NCBI RefSeq assembly: GCF_030547425.1
Contig: NZ_JAUORH010000003.1
Location: 180,607-244,606, forward strand
Source: Tenacibaculum sp. 1_MG-2023
Lineage (GTDB): Bacteria; Bacteroidota; Bacteroidia; Flavobacteriales; Flavobacteriaceae
Direction: 5' to 3'
Length of the DNA: 64,000 nt
Part shown: piece by piece, positions 28,605 to 36,683 of the stretch
Position numbering within the stretch: position 1 is the stretch's first letter
How the letters are laid out: every line of letters starts with the position of its first letter
Program-made: the position numbers and the translations under genes
The notes under the pieces: model-generated
Database searches by the model: none
What the model was told of the DNA's origin: nothing
What the model saw: the letters and a program-made list of their open reading frames with translations, nothing else

Positions 28605-28967
28605 ATGAAAAAACGTACTTTGGTGCTGGGAGCTTCTTTAAAGCCTTCTAGATATTCTAATATAGCTATTAAAAGGTTAAGAAATAGTGGTATAGAAACT
28701 GTAGCAATTGGTTTACAAAAAGGAAGTGTAGCAAACGTAGCTATTGAAACAGAAAATATTTTTTTTGAAGATATTGATACTGTGACTTTATATTTAAACC
28801 CTAAACGTCAGAAATTATATTATGAGTATATAATTTACTTACAGCCTTGTAGGGTAATATTTAACCCTGGAACGGAAAATACAGAGTTTATAAAATTGTT
28901 AAAAGAAAATGGGATTGAGAGTGAAATAGCGTGTACTTTGGTACTTTTATCAACAAAGCAGTATTAA
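28605..28967 (+). CDS. CoA-binding domain protein (YccU-like)
   Basis: A 120-aa single-domain Rossmann-like protein of the CoA_binding_2 family. The segment TLVLGASLKPSRYSNIAIKRL contains the nucleotide-binding loop, then VTLYLNPKRQKLYYEYI and RVIFNPGTENTEFIKLLKENGIE, which carries the conserved NPG motif. The ligand and role are not known for the family. Its 3' end overlaps the convergent rnz stop by four bases, so no terminator separates them. Confidence 0.88.
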   Translation: MKKRTLVLGASLKPSRYSNIAIKRLRNSGIETVAIGLQKGSVANVAIETENIFFEDIDTVTLYLNPKRQKLYYEYIIYLQPCRVIFNPGTENTEFIKLLKENGIESEIACTLVLLSTKQY

Positions 28968-29905
28968 TTTAAAATCTCCACAGGAAAAGAATTAGTACTG
29001 TATCGTTTTCCTGCTTCAGCTAATTCAGTGTTCTTAAAAACTGTTTGAGCTTCTACTTTAAAATCGTTAATGTTTTTGTATCTGCTAGAGTAATGCCCAA
29101 TAATTAATTTATTTACGTTTCCTTGGTTAGCAATAGAGGCAGCTTGTTCTGCTGTTGAGTGTTTTGTTTTATCACATAAATCTTCTCTATCTTTTAAAAA
29201 TGTAGCTTCATGGTATAGTAAGTCTACATTTTTAATTATAGGAACAATATCTGGCTTGTATTTGGTATCACTACAAAAAGCAAAACTTAAAGGTTTGGGT
29301 GGATCAATAGTAAGTTCTTCGTTAGAAATTATTTCACCCGTAGAGAGTGTAAAGTCTTTACCAGCTTTAATGTTATGAAAATCACAGGTTTCTATTTCAT
29401 CATACTGTTGAATATTCTCAATGTGTAACTTTCTAAGTTTAGGTTTTTCAGTAAATAAAAAACCGTTAGTATAAACTCTATGATTTAAAGGAATGGTTCT
29501 TACAGAAACCTTATCATCTTCAAAAATAAGCTCACTTTCTTTTGATTCTAATTCGTGAAAAATAATAGGATATTTAGTCCAAGATTTTGAAACTTTTAAC
29601 TGAAGTGTTGTTGCTTCTTTGATTCCTTTTGGACCGTAAATATGTAACTCTTTTTCTCTGTTTAGAATCCCAAAAGTAGCAATAAGTCCAACCAAACCAA
29701 AAAAATGATCACCATGTAAATGAGAAATAAAAATATGGTTTATTTTTGAAAAACCAACCTTGTATTTTCGCATTTGGCGTTGTGTGCCTTCTCCACAATC
29801 AATTAAAAAATGACGATTGTTAATTTCTAAGTATTGAGCGGTAGGATAGGCATTAGCTCTTGGAGTAGCAGAATGACAACCTAAAACAGTTAAGTGTAAA
29901 CTCAT
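28964..29905 (-). CDS. rnz: Ribonuclease Z
   Basis: A 313-aa tRNA 3'-processing endonuclease of the metallo-beta-lactamase superfamily. The zinc site FISHLHGDHFFGL (HxHxDH) is near residue 60-70, with a second set in AFCSDTKY, YHEATF and the C-terminal IGHYSSRY (His). The N-terminal LGCHSATPRANAYPTAQYLE and LIDCGEGTQRQM blocks are diagnostic. It begins one base after the upstream mini T9SS gene stop and so is the last gene of the pyrR-pyrB-orf110-T9SS-rnz operon. Confidence 0.96.
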   Translation of the reverse strand: MSLHLTVLGCHSATPRANAYPTAQYLEINNRHFLIDCGEGTQRQMRKYKVGFSKINHIFISHLHGDHFFGLVGLIATFGILNREKELHIYGPKGIKEATTLQLKVSKSWTKYPIIFHELESKESELIFEDDKVSVRTIPLNHRVYTNGFLFTEKPKLRKLHIENIQQYDEIETCDFHNIKAGKDFTLSTGEIISNEELTIDPPKPLSFAFCSDTKYKPDIVPIIKNVDLLYHEATFLKDREDLCDKTKHSTAEQAASIANQGNVNKLIIGHYSSRYKNINDFKVEAQTVFKNTELAEAGKRYSTNSFPVEILN

Positions 29906-30226
29906 TTATTTAATTACAAAGCGTTTTGAAATTATCTCTTTATTACTTTGTATTGCATAAATGTACATTCCAGATTTTAAGTCATTACGTTGAAAAGGAA
30001 AAGAGTTACGACCCTTAACCACTTTAAGTTCTTTATTATAAACGGTTTTACCTAGTACATTTCTAACAGTTAAAATAACTGTTTGACTATGTTTAGCATT
30101 AAAGTAAATAGTAGTATTGTTTGTAAAAGGGTTAGGAGATGCTATTAACTTATTAATTGATTTTTCTTGTGAAAAAACAACAGAAATAGTTAAGAAAAAA
30201 GTTATAAAAAGTATTTTTTTTACCAT
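29906..30226 (-). CDS. Miniature secreted protein made almost only of a T9SS sorting domain
   Basis: A 106-aa protein consisting of a signal peptide (about 1-19, ending VVFSQ), a ten-residue spacer, and a type A T9SS C-terminal sorting domain: IASPNPFTNNTTIYFNAKHS, LTVRNVLGKTVYN, FPFQRNDLKSGMYIYAIQSN and KRFVIK. There is no passenger domain between the signal peptide and the sorting domain. Such domains normally direct large proteins through the type IX secretion system and are cut off afterward. The gene lies in an operon between orf110 and rnz, with zero spacing to rnz. Function unknown; a remnant of a larger gene is possible. Confidence 0.88.
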   Translation of the reverse strand: MVKKILFITFFLTISVVFSQEKSINKLIASPNPFTNNTTIYFNAKHSQTVILTVRNVLGKTVYNKELKVVKGRNSFPFQRNDLKSGMYIYAIQSNKEIISKRFVIK

Positions 30227-30267
30227 AAATTATCGTTTAGGGGATGGATAATTATTAAAACTTAAGG

Positions 30268-30600
30268 TTAAAAACCTAAATCACGCTGAATATTTTCCAT
30301 TTCTATAACATCTTCTGCTTCTACTAATGTAGGAACAATGTTAAAAGTCTCAGGAAAATCATCAATAGTAACATCTTTAGATACAACTACAAAAGATGTG
30401 CCATTGTTTTGATGTTCTTCTGCGTATTTCAAAAGTAATAAAATATTTTTGTTAGAGGCATTAAATTCTTCTGAAATTACAACAATTAGGTTTTTTCCTG
30501 TAAGGTTTACATATTCATTATCAAAGTTTTCTAAGAAACTAGAAAATGTTTTCTCTTCAGAAGTAATTATAGTGTAAGCAGGTTTATCAGTTATGTTCAT
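30268..30600 (-). CDS. Conserved hypothetical protein (STAS-like fold possible)
   Basis: A 110-aa acidic cytosolic protein. It reads as alternating strands and helices: YTIITSEE, FLENFDN, NLIVVISEEF, ILLLLKYAEEHQNNGTSFVVVSKDVTIDDFPETFNIVPTLVEAEDVIEMENIQRDLGF. The pattern 'NLIVV...LLKYAEEH...TSFVVVS' and 'VPTLVEAEDVI' is reminiscent of anti-anti-sigma (STAS) domains, but no family is recognised with certainty. It starts two bases after the pyrB stop and precedes the mini T9SS gene by 41 bases, so it is part of the pyr-rnz operon. Confidence 0.75.
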   Translation of the reverse strand: MNITDKPAYTIITSEEKTFSSFLENFDNEYVNLTGKNLIVVISEEFNASNKNILLLLKYAEEHQNNGTSFVVVSKDVTIDDFPETFNIVPTLVEAEDVIEMENIQRDLGF

Positions 30601-30602
30601 GA

Positions 30603-31535
30603 CTATCTTTTTATTTGTTGTGCTAACAAATAAATAACTGCCATACGAACAGCAACTCCATTTTCTACTTGGTTTAGAATAATTGATTGATCACTGTCGG
30701 CAACATCACTTGTTAGTTCTACCCCTCTATTAATAGGCCCAGGGTGCATTATGACAATTTTTTTGTCAAGATTATCCAAAATTTCCTTGTTGATACCAAA
30801 AAGCTGTGTGTATTCTCTAGTTGATGGAAAATATTTTATATCCATACGTTCGTATTGCACACGTAATACGTTAGCAACATCACACCAATCTAAAGCTTTT
30901 TTTAGATTAGTTTCTACTTCAACACCTAAACTAGAAATATATCTAGGAATTAAGGTACTAGGTCCACAAACTTTTACTTTGGCTCCTTGTAATTGTAGTG
31001 CAAAAATATTTGACAAAGCTACACGTGAATGTAAGACATCACCAACAATTACAATTTTCTTTCCTTTTAGGTCACTATTTAAAGCTTCACGCATAGAGAA
31101 ACTATCTAATAATGCTTGGGTTGGGTGTTCATGTGTACCATCACCGGCATTAATAATTTTAGCATCTACATGGTTTGATAAGAAAATTCCAGCTCCAACA
31201 TTCGAATGACGCATCACAACAATATCAACTTTCATTGATAAAATATTGTTCACAGTATCAATCAAAGTTTCTCCTTTTTTTACTGAAGATTGTCCTGCAG
31301 AAAAATTAATAACATCTGCAGATAAACGTTTTTCAGCTAATTCAAAAGAAAGTTTTGTACGTGTACTATTTTCAAAAAATAAATTAGCGATGGTAATATC
31401 ACGTAGCGAAGGAACCTTTTTTATAGGTCGGTTAATGACTTCTTTAAAATGAGCAGCAGTTTCAAAAATAAGCTCAAGGTCATTTTTGTTAAGGTATTTA
31501 ATTCCTAATAAATGTTCAACACTTAACTGCTTCAT
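30603..31535 (-). CDS. pyrB: Aspartate carbamoyltransferase catalytic subunit
   Basis: A 310-aa enzyme making N-carbamoyl-aspartate from carbamoyl phosphate and aspartate, the committed pyrimidine step. Carbamoyl-phosphate motif FENSTRTKLSFELAEKRL, the HPTQALLDS motif, and HPGPINRGVE near the C-terminus are all present. Length matches the catalytic chain. There is no pyrI. The gene follows pyrR by 24 bases and is co-transcribed from the promoter at 32150-32179. Confidence 0.97.
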   Translation of the reverse strand: MKQLSVEHLLGIKYLNKNDLELIFETAAHFKEVINRPIKKVPSLRDITIANLFFENSTRTKLSFELAEKRLSADVINFSAGQSSVKKGETLIDTVNNILSMKVDIVVMRHSNVGAGIFLSNHVDAKIINAGDGTHEHPTQALLDSFSMREALNSDLKGKKIVIVGDVLHSRVALSNIFALQLQGAKVKVCGPSTLIPRYISSLGVEVETNLKKALDWCDVANVLRVQYERMDIKYFPSTREYTQLFGINKEILDNLDKKIVIMHPGPINRGVELTSDVADSDQSIILNQVENGVAVRMAVIYLLAQQIKR

Positions 31536-31559
31536 TTTAGTTTGTTTTTTTTATCATAA

Positions 31560-32114
31560 CTAATCAAGCTTTGAGGGCTTGGGTTCAAGGTAAATTGTAT
31601 CTTCTTTATGAGTTTCTTGCCAGTTCACAACTACTTTTTCTTCATTGATGGCATCTACTTGTCTTCCTCTATAATTAGGCTGAATTGGTAAATGACGGCT
31701 AAAACGACGATCTATTAATACTAATAACTCAATATTATCAGGTCTTCCGTACGATTGTAGTGCTGTTAAAGCACTTCGAACACTTCTTCCTGAAAATAAT
31801 ACGTCATCAATAATAACCACCTTCTTTCCTTCAATTAAAAAGTCAATTTGTGTAGAAGTGGCTTCTAAGGGTTCTTCTCTTCTGCGAAAATCATCACGAT
31901 AAAAAGTAATATCTAACAAGCCTAAATTTAGGTCTTTAATATCATATTCTTCTCTTAATAACTTAGCTAGTCGATTAGCTAAATAAGAACCTCTAGGTTG
32001 TAATCCTATTAAAACGGTGTTAGAAAAATCGTTGTGATTCTCGATTAACTGACACGCTAATCGATGCAGAATGATTTCAATTTCTTTCGAAGTAAGTAGT
32101 GTTTTTCTGCTCAT
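31560..32114 (-). CDS. pyrR: Bifunctional pyrimidine operon regulator / uracil phosphoribosyltransferase PyrR
   Basis: A 184-aa PRPP-binding protein. The PRPP motif VVIIDDVLFSGRSVRSAL and the early RGSYLANRLAKLL loop are typical, as is the C-terminal ELLVLIDRRFSRHLPIQP, which matches the PyrR family. In Gram-positives PyrR attenuates pyr operons; here the expected 5' leader is only about 30 bases, too short for a terminator/antiterminator, so its regulatory role is unclear. First gene of the operon with pyrB. Confidence 0.95.
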   Translation of the reverse strand: MSRKTLLTSKEIEIILHRLACQLIENHNDFSNTVLIGLQPRGSYLANRLAKLLREEYDIKDLNLGLLDITFYRDDFRRREEPLEATSTQIDFLIEGKKVVIIDDVLFSGRSVRSALTALQSYGRPDNIELLVLIDRRFSRHLPIQPNYRGRQVDAINEEKVVVNWQETHKEDTIYLEPKPSKLD

Positions 32115-32149
32115 TTGTTGCTACCAAATTGGTTTGATAGTTCAACGCT

Positions 32150-32179
32150 CAAAATTAAGGCAAAAATTTACGCTGACAA
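32150..32179 (-). promoter_or_regulatory. Promoter of the pyrR-pyrB operon
   Basis: On the minus strand TTG (32179-32177), 19 bases, TAATTTTG (32157-32150), an exact match to the Bacteroidetes consensus TTG-N17-23-TAnnTTTG. Predicted start near 32143, about 30 bases before the pyrR ATG. Confidence 0.72.
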
Positions 32180-32204
32180 AATTAAACTTAATGAAACCTA
32201 AAAC

Positions 32205-32232
32205 TTGGTCTATAAAATTATCTTTACATTTG
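32205..32232 (+). promoter_or_regulatory. Promoter of the SulP transporter gene
   Basis: TTG (32205-32207), 17 bases, TACATTTG (32225-32232): exact Bacteroidetes consensus. It lies inside an upstream in-frame extension of the SulP reading frame and therefore argues for the start at 32262. Confidence 0.75.
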
Positions 32233-32261
32233 CGCATTTTTACAAAAGACTCTTAGAAATT

Positions 32262-34154
32262 ATGATGAAATACATTAAAAGTAAGAAGATTAACATAAAA
32301 GACGATTCTTTAGCAGGTATTACAGTATCGTTAGCAATGATACCAGAAGTGGTAGCTTTTGCTTTTGTGGCTCAAATTAGTCCTATTGTAGCGCTATTTG
32401 GAGCTTTTGTGGTAGGAATTGTTTCAGCAGTTTTTGGTGGTAGACCTGGGTTAATTTCTGGAGCAGCAGGGGCTGTGGCTGTAATTTTTGTAAATATGAT
32501 ACAAGAAGGACACGCAAAGGGATTACTGTTTGATACACCTGTAGAAAATATGGGATACTTTTATTTACTAGCAGCTGTAGTGTTGATGGGAGTCATTCAA
32601 GTACTTGCAGGAGTTTTTAAGTTAGGGAAGTTAGTTCGATTAATTCCACATCCAGTAATGATGGGGTTTGTAAACGGTTTAGCGGTAGTTATATTTATAG
32701 CTCAGTTGGGGATGTTCAAAGAAAATAAGAAGGATGTTTTCGGGCAAAATATGCGTAAAACCGAATCGAAAGAGTTGGTGTATAAAGTTGCAGATAATGA
32801 GGTACAAGATCTAGTATCAAGTGCTGCATTGTTTTCAATTAAAGGAAATTCAATTATTAATAATGAAACAAACCAGGAAGTTTTTGTAAAGTCAGATACG
32901 CAAGTCTTTGATGCAAATACAAAAAAGGTGGTTTATAATATAGAAAATAATGGGTTTTATTCAGTAAAAGATAGTGGAGTAGTAAAATCAACTTTGCAAG
33001 GAACAAAACTATATACTATGATAGGCTTGGTGTTACTAACAATGTTAATTATATGGTTGCTTCCAAAATTAACAACAAAAGTACCAGCAGCGTTAACAGC
33101 TATTTTAATTGTTACGTTTGTATCTATTTTCGGTGGATTAGAGTCTATAAATGTTGGAGATTTTATTAGAGATGGAGGAGGAGCTGGTTTAAATGGTTTT
33201 GATGAAATTTCTAAGAAAATGAATTTAGCAGAGCTTTGGAGTAATTTGCCATTCAACTTAGATACCTTAAAGTTTATAGCACCGTATGCCTTTTTAGCGG
33301 CTTCAGTTGGGTTGATTGAAACGTTGATGACGATGAATTTAGTGGATGAATTAACTGATTCTAGAGGTGATGGTAATAAAGAGTGTGTAGCACAAGGAGC
33401 AGGAAACATGTTAAGCGGTTTGTTTGGAGGAACTGGTGGTTGTGGTATGATTGGTCAGACTGTAATTAATATTAATGCAGGTGGTAGAGGTCGTTTATCA
33501 GGAGTTATGATGGCAGTTACCTTATTAGTTTTTATTCTTTTTGCTGATAAGTATATTGAGCAAGTACCTATTGCTGCTTTAGTAGGGGTAATGTTTATGA
33601 TGGTGATTGATACATTTGCATGGTCTAGTTTTAGAATTATGAATAAAATTCCAAAATCAGATGCAATTGTATTAATTATAGTATCTGCAGTAACCGTGAT
33701 TTTTGACTTGGCAATTGCTGTATTTGTTGGGGTAATTATCTCAGCATTAGTTTTTGCATGGGAAAATGCCAAAAAAATTAGAGCGAGAAAACGTTTTAAA
33801 CAAGATGGAACGAAGATTTACGAAATTTGGGGGCCTTTATTCTTCGGAAGTATTACAGCTTTTAATGAAAAGTTTGATATAAAAAATGATCCAGAGAATG
33901 TTGAGATTGATTTTGTAGAATCTCGTATTTCAGATCATTCAGCTATTGAAGCTATTTTTATATTAGTAGAAAAATATCAAAAGGCAGGAAAAAAGGTAAC
34001 CTTAAAACATTTAAGTGAAGATTGTAAAGTGTTGCTTTATAAAGCAAGTCCAATATTTGCAGATGTTATTGAAGAAGGGGTAGATGATCCTCGTTATCAT
34101 TTAGCTGCAAATCCAGAAGATTTTCCAAAACCTTTATCAGAATATAGTTTTTAA
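32262..34154 (+). CDS. SulP family inorganic anion transporter with STAS domain
   Basis: About 630 aa. The core is a multi-span membrane domain (DSLAGITVSLAMIPEVVAFAFVAQ, GAFVVGIVSAVFGGRPGLISGAAGA, HPVMMGFVNGLAVVIFIAQLG, and later SVGLIETLMTMNLVD). The C-terminal part (KIYEIWGPLFFGSITAFNEKF to EYSF) is a STAS domain. It probably carries sulfate, bicarbonate or another anion; specificity is not readable. About 85 polar residues (KENKKDVFGQNMRK... to ...STLQGTKLYT) interrupt the membrane core, an unusual extramembrane insert. The start at 32262 (MMKYIKSK) is chosen because a longer frame from a TTG at 32205 overlaps the promoter. Confidence 0.93.
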   Translation: MMKYIKSKKINIKDDSLAGITVSLAMIPEVVAFAFVAQISPIVALFGAFVVGIVSAVFGGRPGLISGAAGAVAVIFVNMIQEGHAKGLLFDTPVENMGYFYLLAAVVLMGVIQVLAGVFKLGKLVRLIPHPVMMGFVNGLAVVIFIAQLGMFKENKKDVFGQNMRKTESKELVYKVADNEVQDLVSSAALFSIKGNSIINNETNQEVFVKSDTQVFDANTKKVVYNIENNGFYSVKDSGVVKSTLQGTKLYTMIGLVLLTMLIIWLLPKLTTKVPAALTAILIVTFVSIFGGLESINVGDFIRDGGGAGLNGFDEISKKMNLAELWSNLPFNLDTLKFIAPYAFLAASVGLIETLMTMNLVDELTDSRGDGNKECVAQGAGNMLSGLFGGTGGCGMIGQTVININAGGRGRLSGVMMAVTLLVFILFADKYIEQVPIAALVGVMFMMVIDTFAWSSFRIMNKIPKSDAIVLIIVSAVTVIFDLAIAVFVGVIISALVFAWENAKKIRARKRFKQDGTKIYEIWGPLFFGSITAFNEKFDIKNDPENVEIDFVESRISDHSAIEAIFILVEKYQKAGKKVTLKHLSEDCKVLLYKASPIFADVIEEGVDDPRYHLAANPEDFPKPLSEYSF

Positions 34155-34207
34155 ATAGCATGGCGATAGCTAAAGATTTAATTTAGATGCTTGTTTTGAA
34201 GTTAAAA

Positions 34208-34238
34208 TAAAAAATTCCGCTATTAGCGGGATTTTTTA
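34208..34238. terminator. Bidirectional terminator between SulP and oxyR
   Basis: Stem AAAATTCCGCT with AGCGGGATTTT (one G-U pair), short loop, T runs on both sides, between convergent genes. Confidence 0.82.
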
Positions 34239-34244
34239 TTACTC

Positions 34245-35186
34245 TTATTTTTTTTGAAGTGGACTTACAATTTCCACATCACTAAAAGCAATAGCGCCTC
34301 TAATTACACTATCAATAGTGCTTTTTAAAGCTTCAATCAATTGCATCTTTAACTGAGATTTGTGATAAATTAAGCTAACCTCACGTGCAGGAGAAGGAGT
34401 TTCAAATTCTCTTAGATGAGTTTTATCTCGTTCGTTTAAATCTAAAGTATTTAAGTAAGGAAGTAACGTCATTCCTAAACCGTCTTTAGATAATTTAATA
34501 AGTGTATCAAAACTTCCACTTTCTAGTTGAAAGTGGTGTGTTGAACTTCTTTTATTAGTTCTACAAAGGTTAATTACACTGTCTTTAAAACAATGCCCGT
34601 CTTCTAATAATAAAATATCATCAACTTCTAAATCATCAACCTTTAATTTCTTTTGTTTAAATAAACGATGCTCACTAGGAACTAAACCAACAAAAGGCTC
34701 GTAGTATAAAACTCGTTCTTTAATTGCTTCGTTTTCTAGTGGAGTAGCAGCAATAGCAGCATCAATATAACCATCCATTAATTTCCTAACAATCTCTTCA
34801 GTAGTTAGTTCTTCAATAACTAATTGAACTTTAGGGTAATTTTTACTAAAAGTTTTTAAAAACATAGGTAGTAGCGTAGGCATAACTGTAGGGATAATTC
34901 CTAGTCTGAACTCACCGCCTACATACCCTTTTTGTTGATGCACAATGTCAATAATACGATTACTTTCATCAACAATAACTTTAGCTTGTTCTACAATACG
35001 TTTACCAACTTCAGTTAATTCAATTGGTTTTTTTGAGCGATTAAAAATTTTAGCATCTAATTCTTCTTCTAACTTTTGAATTTGCATACTCAAAGTAGGT
35101 TGAGTAACAAAGCAATGCTCTGCTGCTACGGTAAAGTTTTTATACTCTGCAACAGCTAGTGTATATTTTAGTTGTGTAATAGTCAT
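34245..35186 (-). CDS. oxyR: LysR-type hydrogen peroxide sensor OxyR
   Basis: A 313-aa LysR-family activator. The N-terminal winged helix-turn-helix is FTVAAEHCFVTQPTLSMQIQ (19-38). The effector domain carries LLLEDGHCFKDSVINLC with Cys199 and Cys208, the redox-sensing pair at the same numbering as E. coli OxyR, and the LSKDGLGMTLLPYL block. It faces dps across a 116-base gap containing a LysR-type palindrome, the expected layout for peroxide-induced control of dps and autoregulation of oxyR. Confidence 0.94.
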   Translation of the reverse strand: MTITQLKYTLAVAEYKNFTVAAEHCFVTQPTLSMQIQKLEEELDAKIFNRSKKPIELTEVGKRIVEQAKVIVDESNRIIDIVHQQKGYVGGEFRLGIIPTVMPTLLPMFLKTFSKNYPKVQLVIEELTTEEIVRKLMDGYIDAAIAATPLENEAIKERVLYYEPFVGLVPSEHRLFKQKKLKVDDLEVDDILLLEDGHCFKDSVINLCRTNKRSSTHHFQLESGSFDTLIKLSKDGLGMTLLPYLNTLDLNERDKTHLREFETPSPAREVSLIYHKSQLKMQLIEALKSTIDSVIRGAIAFSDVEIVSPLQKK

Positions 35187-35225
35187 TTCAATAATAATTT
35201 TTGATAAAGATATTAAAACAATCGA

Positions 35226-35240
35226 TTACCTTTATGGTAA
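35226..35240. promoter_or_regulatory. Probable OxyR (LysR-type) binding palindrome
   Basis: TTACC-TTTAT-GGTAA, a perfect inverted repeat that contains the T-N11-A core of LysR-type operators. It lies between the divergent oxyR and dps genes, centred roughly 40 bases before the predicted dps transcription start, a position suited to activation. Confidence 0.7.
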
Positions 35241-35258
35241 AACTGTTAAAACTTACCT

Positions 35259-35266
35259 TAAATTTG
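35259..35266 (+). promoter_or_regulatory. dps promoter -7 element
   Basis: TAAATTTG matches TAnnTTTG exactly, 36 bases before the dps ATG. No TTG is present at the -33 distance, as expected for a promoter that depends on an activator bound at 35226-35240. Confidence 0.6.
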
Positions 35267-35302
35267 TAGTAGAAAAAGTAAAAAACTTAAAATCAAAACA
35301 AT

Positions 35303-35773
35303 ATGTCAACTACAATTTTAGGATTAGATAAACAAAAAACCGAAAACTTAGTAAATGAGTTAAATACATTACTAGCAAATTTTCAAGTGTATTACCAAAA
35401 TGCAAGAGGGTTACACTGGAATATTAAAGGGAAAAACTTCTTTGAGTTACATATGAAGTTTGAGGAATTTTATACGGATGCACAAGAAAAAGTAGACTTA
35501 ATTGCAGAACGTATTTTAACATTACAAGGAACACCTTTACATACTTTTGAGGACTACACTAGTGTATCAAGAGTACCAGTAGGAAAAAATATTTCAAATG
35601 ATGTTGAAGCGGTAAAGTTAATTATTGACTCACTATCAGAATTATTAAAAATAGAACGTACAATTCTTGATTTGTCTGATAAATCTGAAGATGAAGGAAC
35701 AAACTCAATGATGAGTGACTTTATTGCAGAACAAGAAAAAACATTGTGGATGATGAATGCTTGGTTAGGCTAA
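35303..35773 (+). CDS. dps: Dps family DNA-binding ferritin-like protein
   Basis: A 156-aa four-helix protein that stores iron and protects DNA in starvation or peroxide stress. The ferroxidase site across dimers shows in GLHWNIKGKNFFELHMKFEEFY (His, and downstream Asp/Glu) and TDAQEKVDLIAERILTLQG. Length and the C-terminal EKTLWMMNAWLG are typical. It stands opposite oxyR with a shared operator, so induction by peroxide is expected. It ends at its own terminator. Confidence 0.96.
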   Translation: MSTTILGLDKQKTENLVNELNTLLANFQVYYQNARGLHWNIKGKNFFELHMKFEEFYTDAQEKVDLIAERILTLQGTPLHTFEDYTSVSRVPVGKNISNDVEAVKLIIDSLSELLKIERTILDLSDKSEDEGTNSMMSDFIAEQEKTLWMMNAWLG

Positions 35774-35801
35774 GAAGATAGTTATCTATATTTAGGGGAT
35801 G

Positions 35802-35832
35802 AAAGAGCAACGTATTTACGTTGCTTTTTTTA
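35802..35832 (+). terminator. Terminator after dps
   Basis: Stem AGCAACGTA with TACGTTGCT, short loop, followed by six T residues. The minus-strand permease gene ends 26 bases beyond. Confidence 0.85.
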
Positions 35833-35857
35833 TAAAGAATAATGTATGTTATATTAG

Positions 35858-36646
35858 CTAAAACAAATACTTAATTAAAATCCGAATACTTACAAAGGCA
35901 ATCAAAATAGCGGTTGCTTTTTTTAGTTGCGTAGAACTAAAGAATTGGTTACTCATTCTGCTACCAATTTGACCGCCAATAAAAACAGTAATTAATAAAA
36001 TAGAAGTTAAATTCCAATCAATAGAAAACTCAGGATTTGTATATTGACCTATTAAGCCAGATATTGAATTTACCAAAATAAAAAAGCTTGCTGTAGCAGC
36101 TATTTTTTTAGGAGTGTCCCAATTGGTTAAATGAAGTAATGGAGCTAAGAAAATACCTCCACCAATTCCAACCATTCCAGAGATAAAACCAATAACTCCG
36201 CCATAACTGGCGTTTTTTATCAAGTTCAAATCGGTAGTTTTGTTATTCTTGGTAACTACTTTATTAGAAATCCACATAGTAATAGCAGCAAAAAGTAACG
36301 TAAAACCTAACAGGATAAAGAAAAACGTTTGACTTATACGTAAATATCCACCTAAAAAAGCCATGGGAATGCTAAATAACGTAAGCGGAATAACCTTTTT
36401 CCAGCTATATTGTTTTTGTTGCATGTACAATAAAACATTCCCTGTAACAACCATTACATTACAAAGTAAAGAAGTAGCTCTTATTTGTGTAAAAAGTAAA
36501 CCAGTGAGTGCTAAAACGGCTAAGTAACTAGAACCTCCACCAAATCCAACAGAGGAGTATAGAATAGCTACAATAAAAAAAAGTAAAATAATGTACCAGT
36601 TAGCACTTAAAACATCTAAGAAAAGAGATATCACCATAGCGAGCAA
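35858..36646 (-). CDS. TauE/SafE family sulfite exporter-like permease
   Basis: A 262-aa membrane protein with about eight hydrophobic segments (IILLFFIVAILYSSVGFGGGSS, TLFSIPMAFLGGYL, FFILLGFTLLFAAITMWIS, GGVIGFISGMVGIGGGIFLAPLLHL). The two repeated G-x-GGG motifs (SVGFGGGSSYLA and GMVGIGGGIFLAP) mark the DUF81/TauE-SafE fold. It probably exports or imports sulfur-containing or other small anions; the substrate is unknown. It begins 37 bases after the AraC gene stop on the same strand. Confidence 0.92.
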   Translation of the reverse strand: MLAMVISLFLDVLSANWYIILLFFIVAILYSSVGFGGGSSYLAVLALTGLLFTQIRATSLLCNVMVVTGNVLLYMQQKQYSWKKVIPLTLFSIPMAFLGGYLRISQTFFFILLGFTLLFAAITMWISNKVVTKNNKTTDLNLIKNASYGGVIGFISGMVGIGGGIFLAPLLHLTNWDTPKKIAATASFFILVNSISGLIGQYTNPEFSIDWNLTSILLITVFIGGQIGSRMSNQFFSSTQLKKATAILIAFVSIRILIKYLF

Positions 36647-36683
36647 ATGTAACTATAAAAGTTTTTTGAAAAAAGTTGATGAT

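Noticed and set aside
32205..32261. Upstream TTG start for the SulP gene giving 649 residues
   Set aside because: The TTG at 32205 is the -33 part of a perfect promoter whose transcription would start near 32239. The ATG at 32262 follows and begins a normal SulP N-terminus.
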